Shown here: positions 24,776 to 37,165 of the stretch, in pieces
Position numbering within the stretch: the stretch's first letter is position 1
Layout: every line of letters starts with the position of its first letter
From: Crotophaga sulcirostris
Lineage: Eukaryota; Chordata; Aves; Cuculiformes; Crotophagidae
DNA: 64,000 nt
Assembly: GCA_013397455.1 (NCBI GenBank)
Contig: VYZB01000035.1
Span: 4,104,753 to 4,168,752 of the forward strand
Direction: 5' to 3'
Program-made: the position numbers and the translations under genes
Notes under the pieces: generated by a model
Told to the model about the DNA's origin: nothing
What the model saw: the letters and a program-made list of their open reading frames with translations, nothing else
The model's database searches: none

Positions 24776-27700
24776 GCTATGTCTAGTAGGAGCAGACTAG
24801 TCAAAAAGTGCTTGCAGATAGGCATAGTCTTTTTCTGAATTATGTCTTTAGATACAGTAGTGTAGAAGCAGATAACTAAGATAATCAGAAAAACTACAGA
24901 ACTTAAAGGCTTTGTAGAACACTGAGTATTTTATGTTTGACTGTATCTATTATTTTCTTCCTTGTTGAATAGGTATTAATGCATTGTAAAGGACAGAGAG
25001 CGCACAGTGTGCACAACCTCGATGAGTTAATGATTTAAGGGAAGTGATATGCTTTGCAATATTTACACAGTTTGAGAGTTCAATTTTTCTATTTGAACAC
25101 AGCAATAATGTATTTTTTTTATCTAGCTGTCTAAAATACTCCATTTTGGAGCGAGGCTTTCCTCAAGAGGAGCATCCTGCCTGGACAATAAGTACTCCTC
25201 CTCTTCCCCCACCCTGCTGTATCTGGTGACTGAGGGGCAGATCACAAAGTCTGGCCACAGATGAGACCACCATGCATGAGGCCATAGCAGGTGGCAGCCC
25301 ACAGGCTGCAGCACCGCGTTACAACTACCAAAACATGAGCAACAGGCCCTAAGGCAGAGGGGACAAGCAGCAGTCCGCAAGTAAGGTCACTAATTATATG
25401 TTTTTATAAGGAATTTAACAATACCCTTTACACTTCATTTACATGATGAAACTTTGAGATTGCAATAAGGTGCATTCTGCTTCACCAGACCTAACTCATA
25501 ATCTGATCAGACAACAGTGAGAGGAAATTTTTTTGTGTTCTCCTAATTTATCAAAGTCTTGGGTTCAAACAGAGTCCCTGCAGCTTCATTAACATACCTC
25601 ATTTGTACATTCTCTTCACAGTGAGAAATCACCAACACTGAGTGATCGTCACCTCAGGTACCTAAACATTATATCTAAAATCATCAAAATATCTATTCTA
25701 GTGACTGGAATATCTCTCTTGGTAGCAAAAGAAAGAACAGGAACAACTAATCTTACCTAAAATGGATAAGCTAGTGAGATAAAACACACTATGAGGGTGA
25801 CATTTTTTTACAGAGAGCTACTAATCACTAGAGGAGACTTAATGCCTCATTTCCAAATGACTAAATTTAAGGTTATATGACTATCAGCCTTCAGGAGTCT
25901 GTGGTTTTTATGGTTTTAAGTGGATTAGCTTTGCACTAAGGTCCAGGCACAAACTGCAGAGCCGTGTGCTCTAGAGGTTATTCTACAAGCAAGCTGGGAT
26001 CATACTCATTCAGAAACTCTTCCTGCAACCAGAAAATAATGCCAGAAAGATGCCTGAACAAGTTATGAAGAGAGATTGATGAGCTGTGAACTCTAGTAAG
26101 GTTGAAATTCTCCAGAAACACAGTAGTTTCCTGATTTTCAGAGAGACAGACAGTAGATGAGGGGAGAGAAACAACTTTTCTGTTGACATCCTGAAGGGGC
26201 TATGTTAGTATATGCTGCACTTACTGAATACACTTTGAAAGCCTCAGATGGGCAACATTCCTCATAGGAAAAGATCGCTTTCCTTCAATCTATAACACCA
26301 CCAGAAGAAAGGAGGTATCACCTGGTAGCATTTTTGAAACTACCATTTCAAGAGAGATCGAGATGTCCAACAGATCAGATAGTTCTTTTCTGAAGGTAAC
26401 ACTTGGCATGAGAAAATTAACTACAACAGGTCACCCACATTGTGGATGAAGGAAGAAGAGAATTACCCATTAATTTGTCAGAAAGATAAGGTATTTTAAT
26501 CTTAACTTACTTTATTTCTGTGAGATCAAGTATTTAAGTACTCAAATTGTCACTCAAAAGGATTACTTTCCACAGCACAAGTGTTGATGTATATTTTTCA
26601 TTGTTCCTTTTTATGTCATTTTTTTTTTGTGTCAAGTGCACACTTACAAAATGACAATAAAACAGTGAAAGACACAATCTCATATCCTGGTATTTTGCTC
26701 TGCTGAAATCTATCATCATTCACCTTTTATGCTGTACAGCAAGGCGTGCTTCAATGTTCTACAAAGCACAGAAAAAAAAAACCAAGATATGCATATAACA
26801 TGCACTTCTACAAGCAACATGAATGGATGAATGGAGGACATAATTTACTGCTGAGAAGAGCCGTTACTTCAGTACAGAGTCATCAGTCATCTCCATAGTC
26901 TCTTCTCAGGTCCTAATTCTTTCCTGTCCATTCCCAGGACTAGTACTTCATACTCCAATCAGATGTCACGGGATCAGGGTAGAGGTATTATTTCTTTCTG
27001 TTTGGTTCTATGTTAACTCTAGAAAAGCAAGATGATAGATTACAAAAATGACAGGTTTTGGGTCTTCTTCAGCTAGTGACCATATGCTATTTTTTTTACT
27101 ATCTTGCCTGTCCTTTGTGCCCGGATCTGGGCATCCTGAGAAGCTGCCAAGAGATGTAACCTTGACAGCCTAGTCACCCTGGCGCCATCACTCCAAGTCA
27201 TTCCTATAGACTTTTTTCTGCACCTTTTTGTGCTTCACATCCATCCTGCCCCGTTCACCCTCCATTTAGGCCAATCATAATTCTCATATACTTTTCTCAT
27301 CCGCTAACAGAGCATTGCCATCAGACAAAATAACAATATGTCCAAGATTAAAATAAAGTTATATAAGATGCAAACTGCCAAATATTTAACATTGAAACAT
27401 TGATTAGACAAACATAATTTTCTGGCATTTTCAGGTTCAATGTTGCTTTTAGCTTTTGCTTTCCATTCATCGTATTTTTCCCTTGTGTCTGATCTAGTTA
27501 AACGTGCTTTTGATCTCATTAAGCAGCAAAGCCTTTAAGTGACCAACTCATACATAAAAAGTACTAGTTGAAATGAGAACAGAAGAAGCAGAAAGACTTT
27601 TCTCTGTCCCATCTTCCCTCCATGGAGTGTGCTGGTATGGCTGGTTATGGACCTGTTTTGACCTCTACACACATACTGAAGGGTAGAGACAAAACTTAAA

Positions 27701-28019
27701 AGCTTTGGGTCTAGAAATTCAAAAGGAAAGGCTTTTCTGCTCTTTCTAGAGGACAATAAATAAATACAAACATTGTAATACAAACACCCCTTGTTCAAGA
27801 AATTAATATGTTGTACTGGAATAATTACTTAATGATTAAGAGCAGGGATAAAAACTGCTGTAAGTTCTTATAAACTTAAGACTTGCTCTCCTCTGCATTG
27901 TATTTAAATAGTTATGGCCAGAACATCACATACAATTCCTTAATTTTCAGCTCTTACATCCAGTAGTTCAGCCTCCACACAAAAAAATCAAAGTCATGAA
28001 TCCAACGATTTAGAGCATG
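24776..28019. other. intergenic downstream of TAAR1
   Basis: Nothing recognised. A GC-richer patch at 25145-25385 contains overlapping short frames on both strands without family similarity. Sequence just left of 28020 would be the TAAR1 3' untranslated region; I see no well-placed AATAAA near the stop codon. Confidence 0.55.
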
Positions 28020-29021
28020 TTACTCTAAAACCAAATGAGTTCCGGAAGAGTGCCGTTGAAAAACTTTTCCAAACAGAATGATCTTTAGTGCCCTGCGAAA
28101 CCACATGTAAAAGAATGCATAAACAATTGGGTTAAATGTAGAATTTAAATAACCAAACCAAACCAAAGCATCAATGAGAATAGGAGGTATCACATAATTC
28201 ATAAATGGGTTTGTTGCTGTAAAGAAGAAGAATGGACTCCAACAGATGAGAAACACTCCCATTATTATGCCTAATGTCTTTGCAGCTTTCTTTTCCTTGC
28301 AAAATGAAATGTGGTGCTTCCTTTCAAATTGCATCTTTTTCTGGCCGATTGCATCAATGGATCTTGCTTGCCTCTTGGCTATAGAGTATATTTTCCTATA
28401 GATGCACAGCATAACAAATCCAGGGATGTAAAAAGACACTATGGAGGCCACAACACCAGAAGTTTCACTAAATATGACAAAGCATCCTCCTGCACAATGA
28501 ACATGATTATAAATCTCTTCTGCTCCTCTCAGATTTAGGTCTAGAAAGATCATGCCAAAAGCAAAAGCTGCAGGGACCATCCAACTTATGAATATCATGA
28601 CCAGGATAACAAAAGTATTTATCTTTGATTTGTATCTTAGAGGGTCACACACAGCATAGTAACGATCAATGGATATGAAGGAAAGATGGAAGATGGAAGC
28701 TGTGCTCAGCATTATGTCTGTGCTTGTGTGGATCTTGCAAAAGAGCTCCCCAAAATACCAGCAGTGCTCAACAGAGCGCACCATGCTGCAAGGCATGATG
28801 AGGAATCCCAGCAGAAAGTCTACTGTAGCCATAGAAAGTATCAGGAAATTGGTAGGTGTATGGAGCTGCTTGAAATGTGATATTGAGATGATAACTGTCA
28901 AATTTCCAATCACTGTGGCCAGAATAATGCAAACCATGAAGACATACATGGAAACACGGATACTGTTTGACCAGCTGCTCCTTATGCAAGAGCCATTTAC
29001 GGATTCACAGCACAATTGCAT
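28020..29021 (-). CDS. TAAR1: trace amine-associated receptor 1
   Basis: Single-exon class A GPCR of 333 residues (human 339), complete from ATG to TAA. An in-frame TAA two codons upstream fixes the start. Visible landmarks are an N-glycosylation site at Asn9, GN39-40 in TM1, HTPTNF 54-59, Asp68 in TM2, Cys95 for the disulphide, and Asp102 (3.32, the primary-amine contact) in [11 protein letters not shown]. Further on are DRY 119-121, the DPLRY loop, cysteines 176 and 180 in ECL2, CWSPFF 260-265 in TM6 and NPIVY 297-301 in TM7. The segment [14 protein letters not shown] is the TAAR fingerprint. Many blocks are identical to mammalian TAAR1 ([23 protein letters not shown]). In mammals TAAR1 couples to Gs, is largely intracellular in monoaminergic neurons and responds to beta-phenylethylamine, tyramine and thyronamines. 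It is the only intact TAAR here. Confidence 0.97.
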   Translation of the reverse strand: MQLCCESVNGSCIRSSWSNSIRVSMYVFMVCIILATVIGNLTVIISISHFKQLHTPTNFLILSMATVDFLLGFLIMPCSMVRSVEHCWYFGELFCKIHTSTDIMLSTASIFHLSFISIDRYYAVCDPLRYKSKINTFVILVMIFISWMVPAAFAFGMIFLDLNLRGAEEIYNHVHCAGGCFVIFSETSGVVASIVSFYIPGFVMLCIYRKIYSIAKRQARSIDAIGQKKMQFERKHHISFCKEKKAAKTLGIIMGVFLICWSPFFFFTATNPFMNYVIPPILIDALVWFGYLNSTFNPIVYAFFYMWFRRALKIILFGKVFQRHSSGTHLVLE

Positions 29022-29125
29022 CTTTTCTTAGGTCTCAAATCCACGTAGACATGCAGCACAGGCACTATTTTTCCAAATGCTGAGATACATTTGCAACTGT
29101 TTTTTTCTCTTCTACACAGGGAGAG
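29022..29125 (-). other. TAAR1: TAAR1 5' UTR with splice acceptor
   Basis: A long pyrimidine tract followed by CAG (29125 would be the first exon base) lies 104 nt upstream of the TAAR1 ATG. This suggests the coding exon is joined to an upstream noncoding exon. The segment carries an in-frame stop before the ATG, so it cannot extend the protein. Confidence 0.5.
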
Positions 29126-30353
29126 CTGCAGGAAGGGGAAAAAAAGAGCAATTGTAAACACCTTCATTTATTTGGATGTGTAGGAAATTCACATTTCATT
29201 ACGTATGAAAGACGAAACTATTTTTTAATTATGCTTTCAATGGAATGACACTTTTACCATTAGACTTCCCTTGAAATGGGAATCTTATTTGATGAAATAA
29301 ACTGTATAATGAAGTGACCTCACACCAGAACAGCAGTGGCTCCCAGAGGCCTGCACTGGAACACATCTTGTCTAGTGGACAGATGGGAAGTCTTTATTTT
29401 AATTATTTATTAAGCTTACAAGACTCTGGCAGCTATCGGTTACACCTCATGTTATAAAGAAGGATTTTCAAGTAGTTCCAGGCAAGGATGCACCAGGGAC
29501 AAGGTGCACCCAGAGGCACTCTCAGGAGTACATCACACGTGGAATCCAATTATATTTAGTCTTTGGGATGCCTGTTCCTTCTCCTTTTTTCTGCCTACTG
29601 ATGTTTAACAACATATCTACTCATTTTCACCTCACTTTAACAATCACTTCATATCTTTTTTCATTCACTTTTAGTCAGTCACTTCATGCTTCTTTTCCTG
29701 CCTGTCATTGCTTCTTTTGACACACACACAAGGTAGAGAAAGTACAGCCAGATGGATAATTATGAACCCAAATTTTCAATTTTCACGACAGGAAGAATTA
29801 AACACCAGCTTAACAGTATACACTGGGCATAATTATGAAAGTTTAAGTCCATTCACGTTGTAAATGTGTCACATAGATTTTTACCTTCATTTGTTCTACA
29901 TGTAAATAAATGAAACAAATACGGTAAAACAGTCTATGAAGCCAACCAAAAAGAATTAAGGTGTTATCTCTAGTTTTCTTTTAGATTTAAAAGATGAATA
30001 ACTACTCTATTTTTTCTGTGACAGAGAAACTGACTAAAGAAATATGATCATCACTGGAAACTGTTTTTCTTTACAAAAAAGTATCTTGTTTTCAAGGGAT
30101 TTTCATTTTTTGTTAAGCAGAAAGAAGAAATTCCAACCAAAAGACTGAGAAAATTGAGATCAAATGTGTGGCTTTGCAAGAAATACAAACAAAAAAGTCA
30201 AAAGTCTTGTGACAAACTGTTCAAATGAGCTGAACACTGAAGAAGTTTTCAACAAGAAAGCAGAACACTTCCCTTCCATATTTAATTACAAGGTTTAAAA
30301 TTCAACAAAATGGAAATATGAAGAAGCATACTTTTAAAAATCTGTCCTCTTAC

Positions 30354-30518
30354 CTTTCTCCCTTCACGCTAGGTAGAAGTCTGCTCTTGAGGCATATTTG
30401 TTTTCTGCTCATGAAGTGGCACTCGTTCCTTTTAAAGACCATCTCAAAATAGAGCTGAGCCCCTTTACCATCATAGCAGTTCTGGGTAACACAAATTTTG
30501 AGAGGACAGACATTTAAT
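30354..30518 (-). other. TAAR1: candidate upstream noncoding exon of TAAR1
   Basis: Minus-strand sequence bounded by TTTGCCTGCAG on the 5' side and GAAAG|GTAAGA, an almost perfect donor, on the 3' side. The 165-nt segment is open in one frame (55 codons). With the acceptor at 29125 it would give a 1,228-nt intron. It may instead be a first exon starting somewhere inside or upstream of this segment, or belong to an unrelated transcript. No homology is recognised. Confidence 0.35.
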
Positions 30519-33329
30519 CTGCAGGCAAAGAAGCCTGCAGAAACCCCTGACACAGTGCTGGAGGATGTTGTGTGCAATGAATATCGTTCTTAACCCCTTA
30601 TCTTAGGAGCAGCTGTGAATGTGAATAGTAGCTCATACTGTTTATTTTGTCACCCACTTAAGAACAAAATCATGGCTGTGATGCTCGTATTTGTTTAATG
30701 GGCCTTATTTATAGGCAAATTGAGCTCATTTGAAGTACATTTAATTTTTTGATTAAACACTGTGATCACATTGTGTGCAGCTCAAGATTATCTAGGCGCA
30801 GAACAAAACCTGCCATGTAGTGTCTCTTCTGTATGCTTCTAAAATATAATAAAGTACACAAGTATAGGTAGGTTACAGCAACATGTGAGATTTCCTTGAA
30901 AAGGTGTATTGTGTACAGAGTGACGTGGTGTGCCTTTACCAGCCTAGTTCTGATTATTCTACTGAATAAACAGATTAAATTTAACGGACTAATCAGTTAA
31001 CAGCTATTTGCAAGATACTGCTTCTAAAAAGGTGTTTAAAGTAAGCATCTGTTATTGGCTGTACTGGAGTCACAGATGAGGAGCATCAGTTTTTTTCTCC
31101 ACAAAGGACCATGTGGCCTTTTAAAACAGTGATACTGCTGAATTTAAAAGACTGTTAATATAGCCACCATCAGCTCAAACCCAATTGGGCTTGGTATCTC
31201 AGGAACATATGTAACAAGGTAGATTGAGATAATACTTCTTTCAAATTATGCTGTGTGACCTAGGTTAGCTGCTTCATAATACTATGTGCACAAAAATAAA
31301 ACCAAATGCAAACAATTCAGTTATTTTATTTTTATTGAGGCTGCTTTCATAGAGGGACTGGGGTGCTGCAATGTAAGGTTCTCCTTGCTATGGAAAGAGA
31401 GTTTTCCTGCTAAAAAATGTGCAGAAACAACCATCAGGCTAAGCGAGAAACCACTTGAGCAAATCAAGAGGATATTTTGAGGAGAGGAGTCAGCTCCAAT
31501 TGCTAAGAATTGAGGAAATGTCAAAGAGACATTAAGCATCTGAGAAAGTCATTGTTCATCTCTGAAAGGGTTGTTCACCCTTTAGAAATTCATAGTTATG
31601 AGCCTTGAAGCCAGGCACTTCTCTTTAAGGAGTGAAAGTTTAAGCCTTGGTAATTGCCATCTTGATGTACTCATTTTATAGAAAGGTAAAATTTAGGGGA
31701 ACAAATCATTGTTCACTTACTCTGTGCAAAACTCATAAAGAAGTTTGGTGACCAGTTCATTCTGGAGACCTAGTCAAAGGACACCTATGCATGCACACAC
31801 ACTGCTCTCCTGCCACGCCTCTACTTCGAATGAGCGGTGGCCAAAACTCAAGTGGACAATCTGGAAAGGTAGCTCCGCTTGAAGTGTTTGTTTCAGAAGC
31901 AGCTACCTGGCAGCTACCAGTTGAGACCCTGGACAACCCTCTGGGGCTGGCAAGCCTTCCTCTGCCCCGAGCAGCTCTGCTCCACTGTAGGCAGGCAAAC
32001 AGCAGCCAGCTGTGCAGTCTGGGTTTTTGCTTTGCCTCCCTTCATAACCAGATTTTGAGTACAGTCAGTGAGTGTTTTCCTGCAGTTTCTGACTTGCAAT
32101 AAAGTGCAAGAACAACTTGCCATTCTTCCTCTCGTGTGTGACATTTCTCCAGGAGGCAACCCACTTATTTTTAAGCCTGCTGAGCACTTTGGAAGGATTA
32201 GGAGGCCTCAGGGAGATAAAATAAAATTAAGAGGAAGAGTCAAAACATGATAATGCAAACCAATATGTTTTAGGGTTATTATATTTATCAGATGACTCGA
32301 TGACAGTCATGTCTTGTCTGTCTGCATTGTGCCTGCACTGTGCACTTATCCCTGGAAGAGGGGAAGTTCAACGGACAAACCTGAGAGAAGCAATTTGAGC
32401 ACAGATCCCGGAGGCATTTGCTCTCTAGGTGACTACCAGCAATGCCTATATACTTTAAAATAGCTAAATGTATTTGAAGAAGAAAAAATGCAGAGAAAGG
32501 GACTTGATGTCACTAAAGTGAATTTTGTCCCTGATATCAGCGTGGCTGGGCGCTCACCTTGACTTCACCTCTAAAGAAGAAAAGACTCATCTGCAGGGCT
32601 GGCCAGTCTTCCTTCTCTTATCAAATTCCTTTTGGAGTCAAGGATGGCAAAACATCTACCATATACTTTGGGAAGCATAGGGGAGAGAGAATGGAGTGGA
32701 GCTGGCTGGTGACAATGAGTTCCCCATGGTGAGAATGGGACTGGTGCAGGGACCAGCAGGCACCTCCAGCAGCCAATGGCAGCAGGAGGCTGCTCAAGGC
32801 TGGAACGACTGGTGGACACAACAGGATGTCTGTGTAGACTAGTTTTGGAGACACCATTCACTTTTCTACTAAACACCAAACCACCAGCGTAGCATGTGGC
32901 CTTATGAATATACCTTGCTGCTCGTACTGCAAGACCCATACACGTCGGAAAGGGATGAACCACAGACCTAGAGGAAGCTGCAAGCATGGGGAGGCTGGTA
33001 TTTAATGGTTTGTTTAATGAAATGAATGCAAAGTGGCACTTCATAAGATACTAATATAAGTAAGCAATGAAGCAGGACAGATTTGCAACCGCTATAGAGA
33101 AATGAGGAATACTTTGTTAACAAGTTTTCATACTGTTGGGATAGATGCGTCAAACAGGCATTTTCTTGTCGCTTAATGCTGATGTGGACCATGAAAATAT
33201 TCTCAAACTTGCTATTTATAACATCAAATATAAATATATCAAGCTCTGCTTTTGGGAGACCTCAGAGCATTTATAAATAGTCAGTGTTCAACAGTCTTTT
33301 GAGCCCCGCCTGGCCAGAGTCACCCCTAC
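30519..33329. other. intergenic, nothing recognised
   Basis: No recognisable gene. A 157-codon minus frame at 32571-33044 and frames at 31791-32250 carry no known motif and look like chance frames. Confidence 0.55.
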
Positions 33330-33570
33330 CCCAGGGGAGAGAGGATGGGGACCCAGCAAGGAAGGGGGGCTAGGGGCACCTGGACAGTGCAGACCCTATA
33401 TGGGAGGAGTGCAAGGGGCACCCCAAGAGTAAGAGTTCCCTGATAGGGGTGATGGGGGCACCCCAACAGCAGGGACCCACTCTGAGAATGGGGACTCAGC
33501 AAGGAAGGGGAGTTGGGGGGAGCTGGGGGCTGCACAGGGGCTGGGGCAGGGGGAACCCCTGTGACCTCTC
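33330..33570. repeat. GC-rich decayed minisatellite
   Basis: G-rich sequence with recurring near-copies. For example 'atggggacccagcaaggaag' near 33345 recurs as 'atggggactcagcaaggaag' near 33487, with interspersed 'ggggcacc' blocks. On the other strand this yields repeating PLAxLPY/PLAPLPC peptides. The unit is roughly 40-50 bp and imperfect. Confidence 0.6.
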
Positions 33571-33789
33571 TGCTACCTGTGCCCCCACTACCCGTGCTCT
33601 GCCCCTGCTCATCACCTTCTTCCACCTCATCCCCCTCTCCCAGCTCATTCCTCATGTTGTACCCCTGAGCAAACCAATATCAGTTGCTATTGGGAAATCT
33701 GTAGAATTCATTGTTTGTGCTAATATCTCATCTTATCTTAGGAACCAGTGAAGAGTGAACAGTTCCATCCTGTGGTTCACTCTGGTGCT

Positions 33790-34372
33790 TCTATATCAGA
33801 AACAGTATATAGCCAGCAGTACAAGGGAAGTGATTGTGCCCCTGTACTTGGCATTGGTGAGGCTTCACCTCGAATACTGTGTTCAGTTTTGGGCCCCTCA
33901 CTCCAAGAAGAACATTGAGGGTCTGGACCATGTCCAGAGAAGGGCAATGAGGCTGGGGAATGGCAAGTCTTAATGAGAAGCAGCTGAGGCAACTGGGGTT
34001 GTTTAGCCTAGAGAAGAGGAGGCTGAGGGGAGACCTTATCACTGTCTACAACCACCTGAAAGGAGGTTGTGATGAGGTTGTTGCTGATCTCTTCTCTCAA
34101 GTGACAGGTGTCAGGATGAGAGGAAATGACCTCAAGTTGTGCCAGGAGAGGTTCAGATTGGACATCAGAAAAAATTTCTTCATTGAAAGGGTTGTCGGGC
34201 ACTGGAACAGCTACTCAGGGAGGTAGTTGAGTCCTCATCCCTGGAGAGTTTAAAAGATGGGCAGATGAAGTACTTAGGGACCTGGTTTAGTAGTGGACAT
34301 ATATGGTTGGACTTGATCTCAAAGGTCTTTTCCAGCCAAGCAATTCTATAAGTCTATGATTCTATGATATAG
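33790..34372 (+). mobile_element. CR1 LINE fragment (3' end with intact terminus)
   Basis: Contains the end of the CR1 reverse transcriptase ORF ('tactgtgttcagttttgggc', 'ggctgaggggagaccttatc', 'gtgccaggagaggttcag'). The 3' untranslated region and the characteristic terminal octamer repeats ('tctatgattctatgat' near 34360) follow. It is the longest CR1 tail in the window with its true 3' end preserved; the ORF is broken. Confidence 0.95.
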
Positions 34373-37027
34373 CAAAGCAGTTATACATCAAAATTGTGTG
34401 TTAAAAAATGGTTCTGTCCTTCTTAGACAAGGCTCTGGAAGGGACACTGGAAGTGGGAAGGAACAGAAGGGGAATCAGGAATGAGAACTCTTATCAATAA
34501 AAAAAAAAGGCAGGACAGCATTGATTTCTACTATGATTATTTTAGTTTGCATTTCTATGGGTAAAGTTTGGTCATTTGGCAGAAAAAATATCATTTTACA
34601 GTATATATAAGACAAAGGAAAGTTTCTTATTTTCATATAGTCTATTTTAAAAACTGCCTGTCTCTGAGGGAAACCATCACAAAACTGCTGGAGACTATAA
34701 TGTGGCCCTATGGTTGGAGAGGAATTTTGAAAGTATATAAATCCACTCATGATTTATGCAGTCCTCAGGAAAAAAGCATAGCATTACAAAGAAATATCTT
34801 CTTAAGTTTCCATTTGTATGTTTGAAATATGGGGGGAAATGCAGACATTTCCAATGAGCTATTAGTTCAAAATAAATATTTAATTATATGGGGTAATTGA
34901 GTAGATGTGCCATCTACTAACCTGTATGCTACTGCTGCAAACCTGATGCAATTTCCCTGAAGACAATCTGAAATTAGCCCATATTAATATGAGAAGAATT
35001 TAAAGAAGAACGGATGAGATTATTGACGTCTAGATCTTTTCCCATGGTTTATATTCTTACTTTTCAGTAAGAACTATTTCTTTTCCTTGCCAAGTAAAAA
35101 TAGTTGTTTATACAGAGTGATGCAATGTTTGTGCACTTTCTCAAAACGTAGTGGTTAGGATCAGGATGATAAATCCAAACCACAAGATAAACAAATTCTC
35201 TGAAATGCACAGAAGAGATTACAGGAAAATAATGTTTTTACAGTAAAGCAAAACACATCCATCCAAACCCAAGAATCTATCCCTGCATGGAATGGGGAGG
35301 GATTCTAGATATGTGGTAGCTCTCCTAAGTAATGCCATAACACAGTCTATTGCCTCCACTCAGTAGCAAAACTGCTCCACAGACAGCAGCACCCAGGTTC
35401 CCTGGAGGGCAGGAGAAGCGCCTCATCTCTCTTCCCGGCAGGGCAAGCAAATCTCCTGAGCTGTAGCGTGGGCACAGAGCAGAGGCACCCACACTGTCAA
35501 GCAGATCCCCTATGCGTTTCTGGCGCTCCCATGCACCCACCAATTCCCAGAGAGTGAATTTAGGACTGTGGCTGTTTTTTTGATATTTGGTGGCCTCCGA
35601 AAACCGCTTCTGATATGAAGGCAAATGTGGAGGAGGGAGGCAGTGAGCAGTAAGCAGGTACAATCCCAGCTTCGTCATTTTGCATCCCCATGGTCCTGGA
35701 ATAACTTCATAGAAAGTAAAGAGCCTTACTCTGAATTGATAGCTGTGCCTGAAGAGATTTCCCACCCCCTTTGCTGTTCTTCTCTTTCAGCTATTTTGTA
35801 TGAATGGCTTTTTAAATCACTGTCTTGATCATCACCAAATTCTCATTGCTGTTGGTGCTATTGCTGTTCACTACAGAAAGAACACAGTGGTCTGTGCAGA
35901 GTAACAACCATTATCTTCAATACTAACTATGTAAGATTCATCTTTGAAACAAAATAGTATCCCAGACTAGCAAATTAGTGGCTCATCATATTTCAGACTG
36001 CATGACACAGAGACAGTACCTGCTCAGGAGTTATTTCCTCGTCACGAACCGGTTCAGCCTGCAGATACGGCGCCGTAGTGACTCATCCTACATGAATCCC
36101 ACAGCTGAGTGGCTGCACACTTATCTGACTCTGGTTTACGGCCTGCTGGAAACTTCTCATCAACAGGATGACGTAAATATTAAATATTCAGCAAAGATAA
36201 ACAGATAATAAATCTATGCTGATACAGGCCTCTAGCCTGTGTGGAGACAACTGCATTTGAATAAAGCTAGAACCAGACTCATGGAAAGCATACAAAATAA
36301 AAACAAATGTTTATTATGGTCAAAGTACAGATGGAGCTGACAGCATTGAACTGCTTTTAAGAGAGCTTGACGTTTCTCACTATCCTTTCAATTTTGTGTA
36401 ATGTTGCCAAACTTTAACAATTTCAGTTATTTTTCAAAATTTTATTTGCCTGTCTCAGACTGGGTATTTTTAAAAAATGCAACCACATCTTTCAGTGATT
36501 TCTGACAAGACTGAATAAAAAGATATTGTTTACTCCTGATTAAAAATTTCTTCTTGTCTTTTATTTACACTGCTTTGCTGTTTATATGCTTTGTAGCAGG
36601 GCCTTAAGAGCTGTTGATTGCCTGCTGATATATCTTTTACCATGCCAGAGAACTATACCAAATCACAAATCAGCAGTGGCCACACTGCAACTTGTTGATT
36701 TTTAAAACACAGCTCGTTGACCAACATTTACATCTTCAAATGGTAAGTGTTTTAGTATTACTGTGGTGCCTAAGGGAGAAAGTCCTTCCAGAAAGAAGTA
36801 ATCCCATGGAGGAGAAATGACCTACTCTGGGTCAGTTTGTGTGCATTTGCTGGTAGGCTGCATTGGTGGAGAGCAATGCCCTCCGGCTCCTGCTCCCGAG
36901 ATGTTTCTCTGAGACCTGAGCAGGCCTTGTGTGGCTTGGACTGCAGCTTCTTCCTGGGCATTTGGGATTGGGGTGGGCTTGGGAGATAGGAAAGTATAAC
37001 TCTGGCAAATTGGCTCAGCAAATGTTA
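34373..37027. other. intergenic, nothing recognised
   Basis: AT-rich. A 146-codon minus frame at 35325-35765 has no recognisable motif. Confidence 0.6.
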
Positions 37028-37165
37028 GGCTGAACAAGAGGGACAAGAGGAGATTGGATGAGGCACTCAGTGCCATGGTTTAGATGATGAGTTGGTGTTA
37101 GTTTATAAGTTGGACTTGATGATCTCAGAGGTCCTTTCCAACCTTGTAATACTGTGATACTGTGA
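37028..37165 (+). mobile_element. short CR1 LINE 3' fragment
   Basis: Carries the CR1-type tail 'aggcactcagtgccatggtt', 'ttggacttgatgatctcag', 'aggtcctttccaacct' and a terminal 'atactgtgatactgtga' repeat. It belongs to a different CR1 subfamily from the copy at 33.8-34.4 kb. Confidence 0.85.

Noticed and set aside
32571..33044. 157-codon minus-strand frame
   Set aside because: Low-complexity Ser/Pro/Leu composition and no family similarity.
33326..33655. Pro/Leu-rich minus-strand frame of 109 codons
   Set aside because: It is a translation of the GC-rich minisatellite.
35325..35765. 146-codon minus-strand frame
   Set aside because: No motif or conserved pattern; no supporting splice sites noticed.
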